From Dichotomocladium elegans (Eukaryota; Mucoromycota; Mucoromycetes; Mucorales; Lichtheimiaceae), in contig JAIXMN010000032.1 in NCBI GenBank assembly GCA_025716815.1, positions 1 through 64,000 of the forward strand: a stretch of DNA of 64,000 nucleotides, in the 5' to 3' direction. The notes under the pieces were generated by a model, which made no database searches, was not told where the DNA came from, and saw nothing but the letters and a program-made list of their open reading frames with translations. This document shows positions 38,007 through 47,502 of this stretch, piece after piece (position 1 is the stretch's first letter; each line of letters begins with the position of its first letter). The translations under genes and the position numbers were made by a program.

Positions 38007-40045
38007 GAGAGAGAATGAAAGCGATGGAGAGTAAGAAAAAAAGAAAGGAAAGGGCGAACGAGGAAGAGTGTGAATGAATGATAAAGTAGCGTGCTTGAAC
38101 GAAAGGAAAGGGAAATTAATGGACTAGAAGAAGGAGAGGTGGGGGAGGGGATGTGGATGTGAAATATAAATAGATAGGAGCAAAACGAGGCGGGTTGGGA
38201 CGAGTCTGGTCCTGTTTGTTTTTACCGGTTCCTGGCTTCTCATTTTATTGGAAAAACTCTAACTCGCACTCGCCTTTTGTTCCTCCTCCTCCTCCTCCTC
38301 ACCCCTGCCCGAGCTTTCATTCGCCTGTCAAGCAAAACCAATCTCGTGTTGGGTGGAGGTGGTACAGCATAAATGCAATTTCACAATCTATATATGCGCA
38401 TGTCATGCGTTGCGCGCAATTTACCGCTTTCAAAATGAACGGATCGCGTAGATACACGCCCGACAAAGGGAGAAGTGAGGTTAGCTTACATGGCGAGTAA
38501 CGATTAAGGCACATATCCATACGACAATCAGCATCGTTTTAAAAGTAGAGTAGATTCGCGAAAAAGAGAGCAAGAGCAAGAGGAAGATAGCGAAGAAGAA
38601 GAAAAAAGGTAGCTCAATGCTTAAATATTTTATATGTAATCCGGATAGTATTAGTAGTAAAAGGCACTTGGTGGTACCTCTACTAGAATAGTGTGGGGTA
38701 GTGCTAAATTCAAGACTGAAGCACTCACTGTAGGTTATTAAACACCGAAATTTCATATATAGATGAAGATGCTGTTCGTTTTCGTGCGTCAGTAGATTCG
38801 TTCTACGAGAGAAGGAAGCTAAGTTTTGTTTCTTAATTGAATGTGCGCCGTACCATGTATTTCACGCTTCATACGTGATTTATTAATTGATTAACTATTG
38901 TGATCTACACTATAGGCAGGGTACCCATTTCAGTCCTCTTGCCACCATTCTGCTTGGCATCTTTTTTTTTTTTTTTTAAAAAAAAAACAAGGTAGCTCAC
39001 TCACTTTGGACCATTGGAAGTCGGCTAATTTTCTGCAGGTACAGTACGAATGAAGACGCACAATTCAATGAGTCTAGGGCGTCTTTTGCCACGGCAACGA
39101 ATAATACAACAACAAAAAAAGACATGATAGAGTTAGAGGATAAATAGAACAGGCACATTGATGAATACATTGCATGGTGATCACCGCTTGTCGTTGGCAG
39201 AAGAAGTCTGGAGAGAAGGGGGGCTAGTTTTCTTCTTCCTTCCCTTTCTCTCCGTGCGTACATGTGTATAGGCATTTTTCATCGGCCTTTTAGGAGAGTT
39301 TCGGGGCTCTCCGAGACGAATCAAAGTTCAGTCCGGGGCCATTCCTGAGATTCCGTTGTAGCCACGGTGCTCGCGTACTGTTACGCTACCAGACAGTAAT
39401 GTGCGCCACACATACTCACACATATTATTCTGTTCTACGTAGCATTTGCACACGCTGCTGCTCTCCCCGCCACCCCACCAAAGCATTAATCCCAAAGATT
39501 ATGAAAGTGCTTACTGGGCAAGAAGCAATTTCTCCAACCCATCAAGACCATTAAATGATCAACTGCACTGTTCTAATACGTCCGAAGGAGCGGCGCTAAA
39601 ATGCGTGGCGCAAGGTGACCAACAAACCACTTAGTTCAGGTCACACAATCGGTCTGCTCAAGAGACGCCTGCCGCCTGGACTTTTAAGATATTTTTACCT
39701 GTCAGAAATAGTGCATGCAAAGATCAGCAATATACTGTTGCACGCTTTGCCCAGTATACGTACCAATTCCCAACCTTCTACGGTAGAAAAGCAGGCCATG
39801 TGTGTATGGGTTTGTAGTATACAACAATGCTATCCGAAGAATAAAATCCGATGCGTCGTCAGATGGCTCTTTCTCTAAGCCTGCATGGTACAAACGTATC
39901 ACAGATAAGCTGCGGTTGTCGCACATGGTGGAAAGTGCATATATGAGTTAGCTTCCCATTTATCCCTTGTTCCTCTTTTCCCTCCCTCCTTGTCTCATTC
40001 AGTTGGAACATCCAATCTGGACTCGAGCAGTCGTAGCGGTTACCA
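38007..40045. other. Two-kilobase intergenic region
   Basis: No gene could be supported. It holds a TCC repeat near 38279-38299, a head-to-tail T-run and A-run near 38962-38988, and, further right, the presumed promoter of the first membrane-protein gene. Small open frames have no family resemblance or splice pattern. Confidence 0.5.
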
Positions 40046-41854
40046 ATGGATTTTCTCTCTCAGGCAACGAACGTGTCCAACTGGACATTGAGTATCATAC
40101 TTGGGACGACAGCAGCGCTTCAAAGTGGCTCACAGAACGGTATCGTCGGTGAACTGCCGATATGCGACTTGATCCATGCCCTCACCCTTAAACCGATCCC
40201 TAACGGCCAGTCGCCAGATAACGTTTTCATTGGCTTCAAGTCACACTGGGCAAGGATGATGCTTAGCACCTTACAGAGTAGAAAGTTAGAATTCTGCTAC
40301 GTTTTCCTAGAAGAGGACGGACCAAGGCATCCAGAGTGTCATTGTCACATGGCAGTAGACCCGATGTGGCAGAAGCGACAAGAGTACGCTACACATAAGA
40401 TGCAAGAGGCGAAAAATGCTGAAAACAACAACAGCGAAAAATATAACACGAAGCAGCAGTCCAAATATATCCCTCTCAACTTTGGTCACAAACCGCCTCC
40501 TATATCAGATGATCCGTCCATTCGACCCAACATGTTTTACAGCTTGATGGATGATTTCATGGGCACGGATGGGATAGAATACAAGGTCGTTCATCGACCG
40601 GGATGTATCCCAGGGCGCATCATTGATAAGCGCGCTGTTGAATTCTTATCCGATCTCTTGACAAAGCGCTTGACGGGTCTGACAAACAAACAGGCACTTG
40701 AACACTGCGTGGCAATCATTCAGACTATGGGAACGGCTGTAAGGAACTGCGAGGTCGCTAACGAGTGGGATACGCGCATCATTGACCGTGTCGAAAATCT
40801 GATGATGTATCCAAACATGCCACCCGAAAATGATGTCTTCTGGAACGAAGTCATGGACCGTATCCATTCCCGTATTCCGGACATGCTCAGGCGTCTCAGC
40901 GTGACAAAGTTTGTCGTCGACGGAGACGTTTTTGGAGTGGAGGATGTCACGCGTGCCTTCATCATCTATTTCGGCATCCAACGCGCGATTGCCATGTCAC
41001 AATTCATTCACGACGAAAAAGCCTTGGTGCTCCTCGGTTACAATATCTCTGTCGGCCACGAACTCATTCGCGATCTCACGGAAATTCCTTCAACAAGCTC
41101 AAGTGGCTACTCGGGTCGACTTGTGCTCGAGAGTAGCACCAATATCCGTGTCGTCGACAAGGAGATCGAACCGAGCCACATCTTCCAAATTGCCATCTTA
41201 CTTGACGCTGTCCTCTCCATATGTACCATGATTCTCAGCGGCCTCGGCCCGGTTTTGAGTATGTACACTTCACGAAGAATGACCGCCCCTTACCGCGAGA
41301 GCTTCATGCAGATGGGAACCACCATGCGATGGTCAGTCAGCAAAGTATCCATGCTCCACTCAGGAACAGCCCGCGACGACTGGATGGTATGCCTGCACCC
41401 GGCAAAGAACGTCCGCTTCTCCATCTTTGGCTTTTTCAGCCTCTCTTTTATCGCAACATTTGGATCCATCATCGCATGGCCCTTCTTTAACGCAACAACC
41501 CCATCCGTCAACGAATTAGGTCGGATGCTGGTCATTCTGAGCTCCGTCGTTGGCATTCCCTGGGTCATTTTGGCTCAGCAGGTACAAATCAATACTACAA
41601 GATATTTCTCGTGGCAGCGCATCGTCAGCATGGACACCGTTCATTCCTTTATCAATCTCGTCTTCGTTATCGCACTCACCGCCACTGTTGCAAAAGAAAT
41701 CGTAACACCTTGGGTATTCCTGTACCTCTTTGAATATCTCTTCCTTCTTCAGTGGCTGTATGGCGAATTATTCGATAATTGGGTGTACGAAAGTACTTCT
41801 CTGTTCTTACTTGGCGTCCTCGGCGCATTCCGTCTTAGTAATCTCACCGAATAG
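40046..41854 (+). CDS. Unassigned multi-pass membrane protein, subfamily A (copy 1)
   Basis: I do not recognise the family. The single exon encodes 602 residues. It starts MDFLSQATNVSNWTLSIILG, a weakly hydrophobic anchor-like segment followed by GELPICDL. A soluble region of about 340 residues follows, with a paired Cys motif CHCHM near residue 110, NEWDTRIIDRV, MDRIHSRIPDM and NISVGHELIRDLTEIP. From about residue 378 come six hydrophobic stretches (roughly 378-408, 455-480, 490-512, 530-550, 555-575 and 583-600). Between the first two lies the best conserved block, LSMYTSRRMTAPYRES then MGTTMRWSV and MLHSGTARDDWMV. The nearest relative is the gene at 47503-49338; two more distant ones are at 43465 and 53719. 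A transposon relic begins about 75 bases after the stop. The function is unknown; a receptor or transporter role would be guesswork. Confidence 0.85.
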   Translation: MDFLSQATNVSNWTLSIILGTTAALQSGSQNGIVGELPICDLIHALTLKPIPNGQSPDNVFIGFKSHWARMMLSTLQSRKLEFCYVFLEEDGPRHPECHCHMAVDPMWQKRQEYATHKMQEAKNAENNNSEKYNTKQQSKYIPLNFGHKPPPISDDPSIRPNMFYSLMDDFMGTDGIEYKVVHRPGCIPGRIIDKRAVEFLSDLLTKRLTGLTNKQALEHCVAIIQTMGTAVRNCEVANEWDTRIIDRVENLMMYPNMPPENDVFWNEVMDRIHSRIPDMLRRLSVTKFVVDGDVFGVEDVTRAFIIYFGIQRAIAMSQFIHDEKALVLLGYNISVGHELIRDLTEIPSTSSSGYSGRLVLESSTNIRVVDKEIEPSHIFQIAILLDAVLSICTMILSGLGPVLSMYTSRRMTAPYRESFMQMGTTMRWSVSKVSMLHSGTARDDWMVCLHPAKNVRFSIFGFFSLSFIATFGSIIAWPFFNATTPSVNELGRMLVILSSVVGIPWVILAQQVQINTTRYFSWQRIVSMDTVHSFINLVFVIALTATVAKEIVTPWVFLYLFEYLFLLQWLYGELFDNWVYESTSLFLLGVLGAFRLSNLTE

Positions 41855-41929
41855 TTTAATATTTAATTCCTCTCTGTATTTACTTCAATTTCAAAAATAT
41901 ATTCAAGATGAAAATAGATTCCAAGAAAT

Positions 41930-43218
41930 TTGTCGTATTAGCTGGTAAGACAGTCTCATTCGAGAACTGAAATTCATCTTACCCAGATAAGCAACTGGGA
42001 TATCTTCAGCATTATCAACAGCTGCATTATCCGACATTAAACAATGGCCGCCCTTTATATACTCGTATTTATCCATGTTGTCCATTGTGGTTTTCAGAAG
42101 CTGAGATAACGCCTGGTTACATTTCCCTTGTTTGCAACTGTGAATCGTTGCGTATTGCTTCCCCCCTTTTTCTTGGTTGGTGGCTGCGGGAGTCTCAAGA
42201 TACATTTAACGATACCTGATGCTGAGATTGATCCCAAGCTGTGGTTGTCTTTGCTCTTGTCTTTGGTATTGTGAGCACTGCAGGCGTTCCTTTCTTGGAT
42301 CATGCCATGCTGCGTTTCATATTAATATGGAATCCAAAGTCATCAATGAAAACGCAGTTTTTTCTAAAGTCAGTATCGGTCCTGTCCCATGTACGCACGC
42401 CGTCAAGGCACTCTTGAAGTTTTGCATCGCTATTCCTGTCTACAGACTGAAACGAAGCCATTTTCAATGACATGCTGCATTCGTTTTTCATAAATCGATC
42501 GAGCGTCTTTCTTGAGACGCCAAGGCCCTCAAATCTCTGGAGCAGTTTGTTCCATCCGCTGCTCTAGGACAATGGACGGATTCTCATCAACGCATCCTAA
42601 AATAATGTACTTATACTCTTCATTGAGAATACGCAAACGACCTCTCGCTTTAGGTTTTTTTAAAGATGCCGTGAGGGTCTTTTTCGTATTGTAGCGCCCA
42701 TTTCTGGGCTGAGTGAACATGGATTCCTAGCGGCTAATACATGCAAGACCTTCTCAAACATCAGTTTGAAAAATCTGATTGTGTCTTTGTCAGTGTACTC
42801 TGTGTAACTGCGCTTGATCTCCACTTCTTTCATCCGAATGTGTGTATCCCTTCGCTTGGGAATGTGTGTGGTAGTAAGATCAGAGGTACCTCTGCAAGAT
42901 ATGCTATGCAGATATTCAGTGCGAGAACATACGGGTTGCAGAGAATACATTTCTTCATCAACAATATAGCCCATAGGTTCAGGCATCCACGCTCATCAAC
43001 GACAAGACCTTGGCCGTCTTCGTAGAAAAATAGGTTGCTCATTTCAGAATGTAAAAATGTATAAAAGCGAACAAAGTTAAAAAGACGAATTTTATAGAGA
43101 TGGATTTGCGAAGCTACATTTTCCCGTCTATGCATGCGACATTTGATGTATTATCATGTATGGTCCCGCGACTTCAGAACTGGCAGGGGTGCGACCTTGA
43201 TTTTGGAAAATAGTGTAT
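41930..43218 (-). mobile_element. Tc1/mariner-like transposon relic
   Basis: Read on the minus strand it shows an N-terminal stretch (MKEVEIKRSYTEYTDKDTIR then FFKLMFEKV), a broken HTH region, the block KARGRLRILNEEYKYIIL, and the start of the catalytic core (NCVFIDDFGFHINM). Frame changes separate these pieces. The C-terminal part with the last acidic residue has decayed and is cut off near 41930. The right end shares the run gaaaatagtgtatg with the copy near 52870, which marks a likely element end. It sits directly downstream of a subfamily A gene and between it and a convergent subfamily B gene. Confidence 0.8.
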
Positions 43219-43464
43219 GTTTAGATTACGGGACGATTCTTTGAGTCCTTCGCCAGTAGACCTTGTCTTTCTTGCTTGTCTGGATGCGGTACTTCTTCCG
43301 GTGCACCGCATTCATGATACACATAGCATTGCAAGTTGATTTATTTGGAGAATATGGCGGTGATGGGGAACCAACAACAATGTAATGAATTATACGGATA
43401 TTATGCTAAATTGATTTTATAGTGATATATGAAGATTTACAAAAAATGGAATGATTTAGAGATT

Positions 43465-45507
43465 CTATTCGATGGTATTTAATCTGATAGCGCTAACTAT
43501 GCCGATCATAAAGAGGCTGATGCTTTCGTGCTCCCATTCCCTTTTTAGTTCACCGTATAGCCACTGGAAAAAGTATAAGAACTCGAGGAGATAAAGGTAG
43601 ACCCAATGCTCTTCGACACCTCTCATTGCGAGTATAAGAGGGATTGAGGTGAGGAAAATGCAGCTGATAATATGTGCCCAGAGCTTCGGTACAGTGCTTC
43701 TTGAAGGACCCTGTTTCTCCTTGGCATTATCCGATCCGGCAGTTGCATTCTGGTTGCCACCGGTGGCATTCCCCAGTTCCGATTGAGACTCCTGGTTCGT
43801 TGACGGGACTTGCTTACGACCAAAATTCTTGTCGCGATTCAAAAGCGAGAGGAAAACCCAGAGGCTACCGACAACTAGGCCAAGTGCGGCGATCATGATG
43901 CCGAATTCTGTATTAGGCTGCAAATTATTATTCCCCTCATCATCATATCGGAATGACTTCCAAACTGACAAAGGGACGAACCAGAAAATAATGGGGAGAG
44001 CGCAAGATGTAAAGGCCACGAGAGTGAAGATCAGAATCGACGTTCTCATCTTTTCAATAGGGTTGATGGCTACCATCCAGTCGTCTCTTGCGGTACCCGA
44101 GTGGAGCATCGTCGCTTGACCCACAGACCACCGCATACTTGTTCCCATCTTTAAATAGCTCTCACGGTACGGAGCTGTCACCATATGTGCTGTGTACATG
44201 CTGAGAATAGGTCCGATGCTGCTTAGGAGCATGATGGCCACGGCCAAGGCAGCGTCCAGCATGATGGATGTGATAAAGATGATGTTGAGATCAACCTCCT
44301 TAATATTAATACGTTCTTTTTTCGTTCCCTCAATCAGTTGGGCGGACGAATATCCCTGGTCGTTCAGCGATGGAACCTCGACGATATCTTTGATGAGTTC
44401 ATGGCCGACATCAACGTTGTTGCCCATGAACACAAGCCCTTTGGATGTCGGTTTGCCCGAATCAGTTTGTTGGACTTTATCCTCCACTAACGTGGAAGAT
44501 GCATCCACATCTTGAAAGTTGCATTTCTCATAGGCCTTTTTCGATTTACATAGAGTATCGGTTGGATTTGAACGGCTCGTTGACTTGCTGGGGCTGCGCT
44601 GCACGCCATAGATAACATCAGACATGTATAAAGCCCTTACAATGCCAAAGTACACAGTACAAGCATCAATTACATCCTTAGTCGTGTAGTGGACATCATC
44701 CATGGTAAATGACTTCAGATTCAGTAGTTCGAACATTTCAGGAAATCGGGAATGGATGCGATCCATTGCTTCGATGACGGGCGTGTTGATCTTATCCACG
44801 TCCGGAAAATTCATGAGGGCTCGTACACGATCAATGATTTTTGTGTCCCATTCGTTGGCTTCAGGGCATGCATACACCATATCGCCCATAATATTAATGA
44901 GCCTTTTGCAATTGTTCATGGCATCTTCATTGGTCGGCGACCTTCGCAGCATCTCCTTTAATAGTGGTTGCTTGAAGCTGATCGTTTGTTCGTCGACCTT
45001 CCGCTTGCGGATACATTCTGATGTGTGGATGATATAGAAAGTTTCGGTCGTTCGATTATTTCCTTCTCCACGTTCTTTGACCCGCTTTTCTACCAAACCG
45101 TAGGTCATATCTGGGATATTTTTGTTTTGCTGCGATGTCCCTTCATGCTTCTTCGCTGCTACTTCGACCGGGTCGCGGATCATGTGGCAATTCTTTTCGT
45201 CACAAGTGAGAGTATCCTTAGTATCCTCCAGTATTAGGGCGACGAACTTCAGACGTCGCGCCTCGAAGGACTTGAGCATCATCCGTGTCCAAAATGAATT
45301 GAAGCCAATAAACACGTTCTCTCTGGAGGGATCTTCATTCCGCCAATTTTCGTTGAGACTGGTAAGCACCATGAAGAGGTCGCAGAAGGGGAGCTCGCCC
45401 TCCAAGCCTTGTTGTGCTCCACTCTTTAATGCTGCTGTAGCTCCCAAGGCCAAGGCCAGAGTCCAATTGGACAGATTTGTTGCTTTCGAAATCCCTGGCA
45501 AAGACAT
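43465..45507 (-). CDS. Unassigned multi-pass membrane protein, subfamily B (copy 1)
   Basis: A single exon of 680 residues, paralogous to the three other genes of the cluster. It starts MSLPGISKATNLSNWTLALA, then GELPFCDLFMVLTSLNENWR, shared closely with the gene at 53719. The paired Cys motif has drifted here to CDEKNCHM. NEWDTKIIDRVRALMNFP and MDRIHSRFPEM are kept. Between IYGVQRS and GLVFMGNNVDVGHELIKD there is a hydrophilic insertion of about 65 residues, absent from subfamily A. LSMYTAHMVTAPYRESYLKM and MLHSGTARDDWMV lie between the first two of six C-terminal hydrophobic segments. The loop between the third and fourth segments is long and Gln/Asn/Ser rich (about 55 residues), unique to this copy. 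A TATA-like sequence lies 57-67 bases before the start. No known family recognised. Confidence 0.85.
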   Translation of the reverse strand: MSLPGISKATNLSNWTLALALGATAALKSGAQQGLEGELPFCDLFMVLTSLNENWRNEDPSRENVFIGFNSFWTRMMLKSFEARRLKFVALILEDTKDTLTCDEKNCHMIRDPVEVAAKKHEGTSQQNKNIPDMTYGLVEKRVKERGEGNNRTTETFYIIHTSECIRKRKVDEQTISFKQPLLKEMLRRSPTNEDAMNNCKRLINIMGDMVYACPEANEWDTKIIDRVRALMNFPDVDKINTPVIEAMDRIHSRFPEMFELLNLKSFTMDDVHYTTKDVIDACTVYFGIVRALYMSDVIYGVQRSPSKSTSRSNPTDTLCKSKKAYEKCNFQDVDASSTLVEDKVQQTDSGKPTSKGLVFMGNNVDVGHELIKDIVEVPSLNDQGYSSAQLIEGTKKERINIKEVDLNIIFITSIMLDAALAVAIMLLSSIGPILSMYTAHMVTAPYRESYLKMGTSMRWSVGQATMLHSGTARDDWMVAINPIEKMRTSILIFTLVAFTSCALPIIFWFVPLSVWKSFRYDDEGNNNLQPNTEFGIMIAALGLVVGSLWVFLSLLNRDKNFGRKQVPSTNQESQSELGNATGGNQNATAGSDNAKEKQGPSRSTVPKLWAHIISCIFLTSIPLILAMRGVEEHWVYLYLLEFLYFFQWLYGELKREWEHESISLFMIGIVSAIRLNTIE

Positions 45508-45563
45508 GGCGCCGAAATGGAGTTAAAAGATACAAAAAAAAAAAAGAATATCCTTCACCCAAG

Positions 45564-45574
45564 TATATAATATA
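45564..45574 (-). promoter_or_regulatory. TATA-like element of the 43465-45507 gene
   Basis: On the minus strand TATATTATATA lies about 60 bases upstream of the ATG, flanked by A-runs on both sides. Position and sequence suit a core promoter; no other support. Confidence 0.35.
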
Positions 45575-47502
45575 GATACTTTTTTTTTTTGAGCAGGAGA
45601 CAAGGATGTCACGATTTGAGTCTTGCCAAATGTTACGTTTCACCACCTTCAGAAGAGGGCTCGCGCGTGACACAAGTAAAAGCAAAAAAGTTTGGCTTAG
45701 CATAGATAATTGTGGTGACGGTGCGATTCTGTCTAGCCATAAACCATGTTTTGGAATTTTTTTGGCTTGGCGATCAGCCGTTTGGATGCATTTTTTGTGT
45801 ATCCCTACCGGGTCTCACCACAATCTAGAACAAGTTTGTTGCACGCAGTCTGCTGTTGTTGTCTCTTTCCCTCGCTCTTTCAACAACATCCATGGACTTC
45901 GGGACTTATTCGAGAAACTTCATAAAATACAGACTTTGGCATCGTCCTGAGGATAGCTTATGAAGTTTATTTCCGGAAATCCCGAGTGTGCCATATATGA
46001 TGGCGATCCGTCCGGGCATATCGCCGTTCTATTAAGAAAGTTACGTATGTGCAACTCCCATCTGTCGGGAAGCCAAAGTGATGCGGCTCTTAGAGTTTAT
46101 CTCTTTGGTCCGGACAAGGCGTTACCTCGCAGAAAACATGCACAAAGGCAAAGCCGTGAGTAGAAACTAGTCTAAATGCGTAAATAACTTTCTTTATCGC
46201 GTGGGTCCGAAATCTTCGTTCCACAAACCAATGAGCTATTGATCTTCAACTCTGCAAAGTCTAGAGTAACGCGCAGAAACGAAAGGCTGGAGAGTACCAG
46301 AAAGTCAGGTACAGGTCTATTGACACTTTTTGGCACATCTATCACCCATCGCAGCCTGATCCACTGGAACGCATGGACAATCTATCAAAAAAAAGCTAGC
46401 TAATCATCTTAACTTATATGTAGATAGTGTATATGAAATGGTAGTAGAACATACTTCCGGGCCTGTGGCATTCGAGGGCGAGACAACACCTGCTAGATAT
46501 CTTATTCGGTTCGACATCCTTTTCTCCCTCCCTATACACAGAAGGCTTTGGTATTTGAGTGGGAGATCTCGATCAATATTTGAACAGAGGTTCGAGATGA
46601 GTTCTCTCAAAGCTCTCGTCAATAGAAAGTTCCTGCCACTGCACACATTCCCATGAAAAAACCGAGATCTGGATACTTTATCAACAGCTAGAACCGAGCA
46701 GTCATTTCCCCGCGTCGCATTTAAACACATACTGTGTACGACCTCACCGATTCCTCGGAAGGTTTCCCGTCATCTCTTATTCTTGCCACGCACCACCAGA
46801 GCTTATTTTCAGATCTGGTTCTAGCACCATATGACTCATTCTGTACGACTTGTTCCGTCGAGTGTTGCTGGATAAGCGCTTCCGTACGCATCAGGCATCG
46901 GCTATAGCATCATTCACCCTTTTGTATCTTATCGACCTGCCACTGTCATGTGTAAACAAGTTTAAATTACAAATGCTCCAGACCGAAACTACTTGAGGGA
47001 GGTGTGAGAAAAGAAAATTGATGCAGAGCATGTGGGGCTGTAAACAATCAAAACCATGGGCTAGACTGCCACCGAATTGCCCATGCGGCGCATCAGCCTC
47101 ATCGAGATAAAGTAAAATAAAACAGTCAATACTGAATGTAGAAACGATGGCATGACGCTTGTGGGATGCTCTAGAGACTTCATTCACATGAGTAGAGCAA
47201 AGTCACATCAATAAAGATAGGAATTGGATGTCGTGGAGCTTATTGTGTGAATTTTTTCAGTTTTGTGTTTAGTATTTATCGCCATGCTTATCAGTATGTT
47301 CATCATAAACATTGTGTTGTAAATTATTCTAAGCAGTGCGCTGGAAATATCCTGAAGGGTAATTCAAAGTTGCGGCGCAGGTGTCAGATGATTAACAAAC
47401 AGTACAGGAACTATCGGTGTGAGGGGGAAGGATGAAAATCCGAACAGAGCCCAGGCCAAAGTCAGTACTTTATTTATTCCCAACAAAAAATAATAATAGG
47501 AT
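45575..47502. other. Intergenic region inside the membrane-protein cluster
   Basis: Nearly 2 kb separate the start of one subfamily B gene from the 3' end of a subfamily A gene. Open frames up to about 115 residues occur at 45606-45950, 46404-46730 and 46891-47187. They have no family match that I recognise, no obvious splice context and ordinary composition. I treat them as chance or decayed sequence. Confidence 0.45.

Noticed and set aside
40046..40066. ATGGATTTTCTCTCTCAGGC at the start of both subfamily A genes resembles a 3' splice acceptor
   Set aside because: A pyrimidine tract plus CAG could mean an upstream exon, but the encoded MDFLSQATN is matched in form by the B genes, which lack the splice-like sequence, so the ATG is kept as start.
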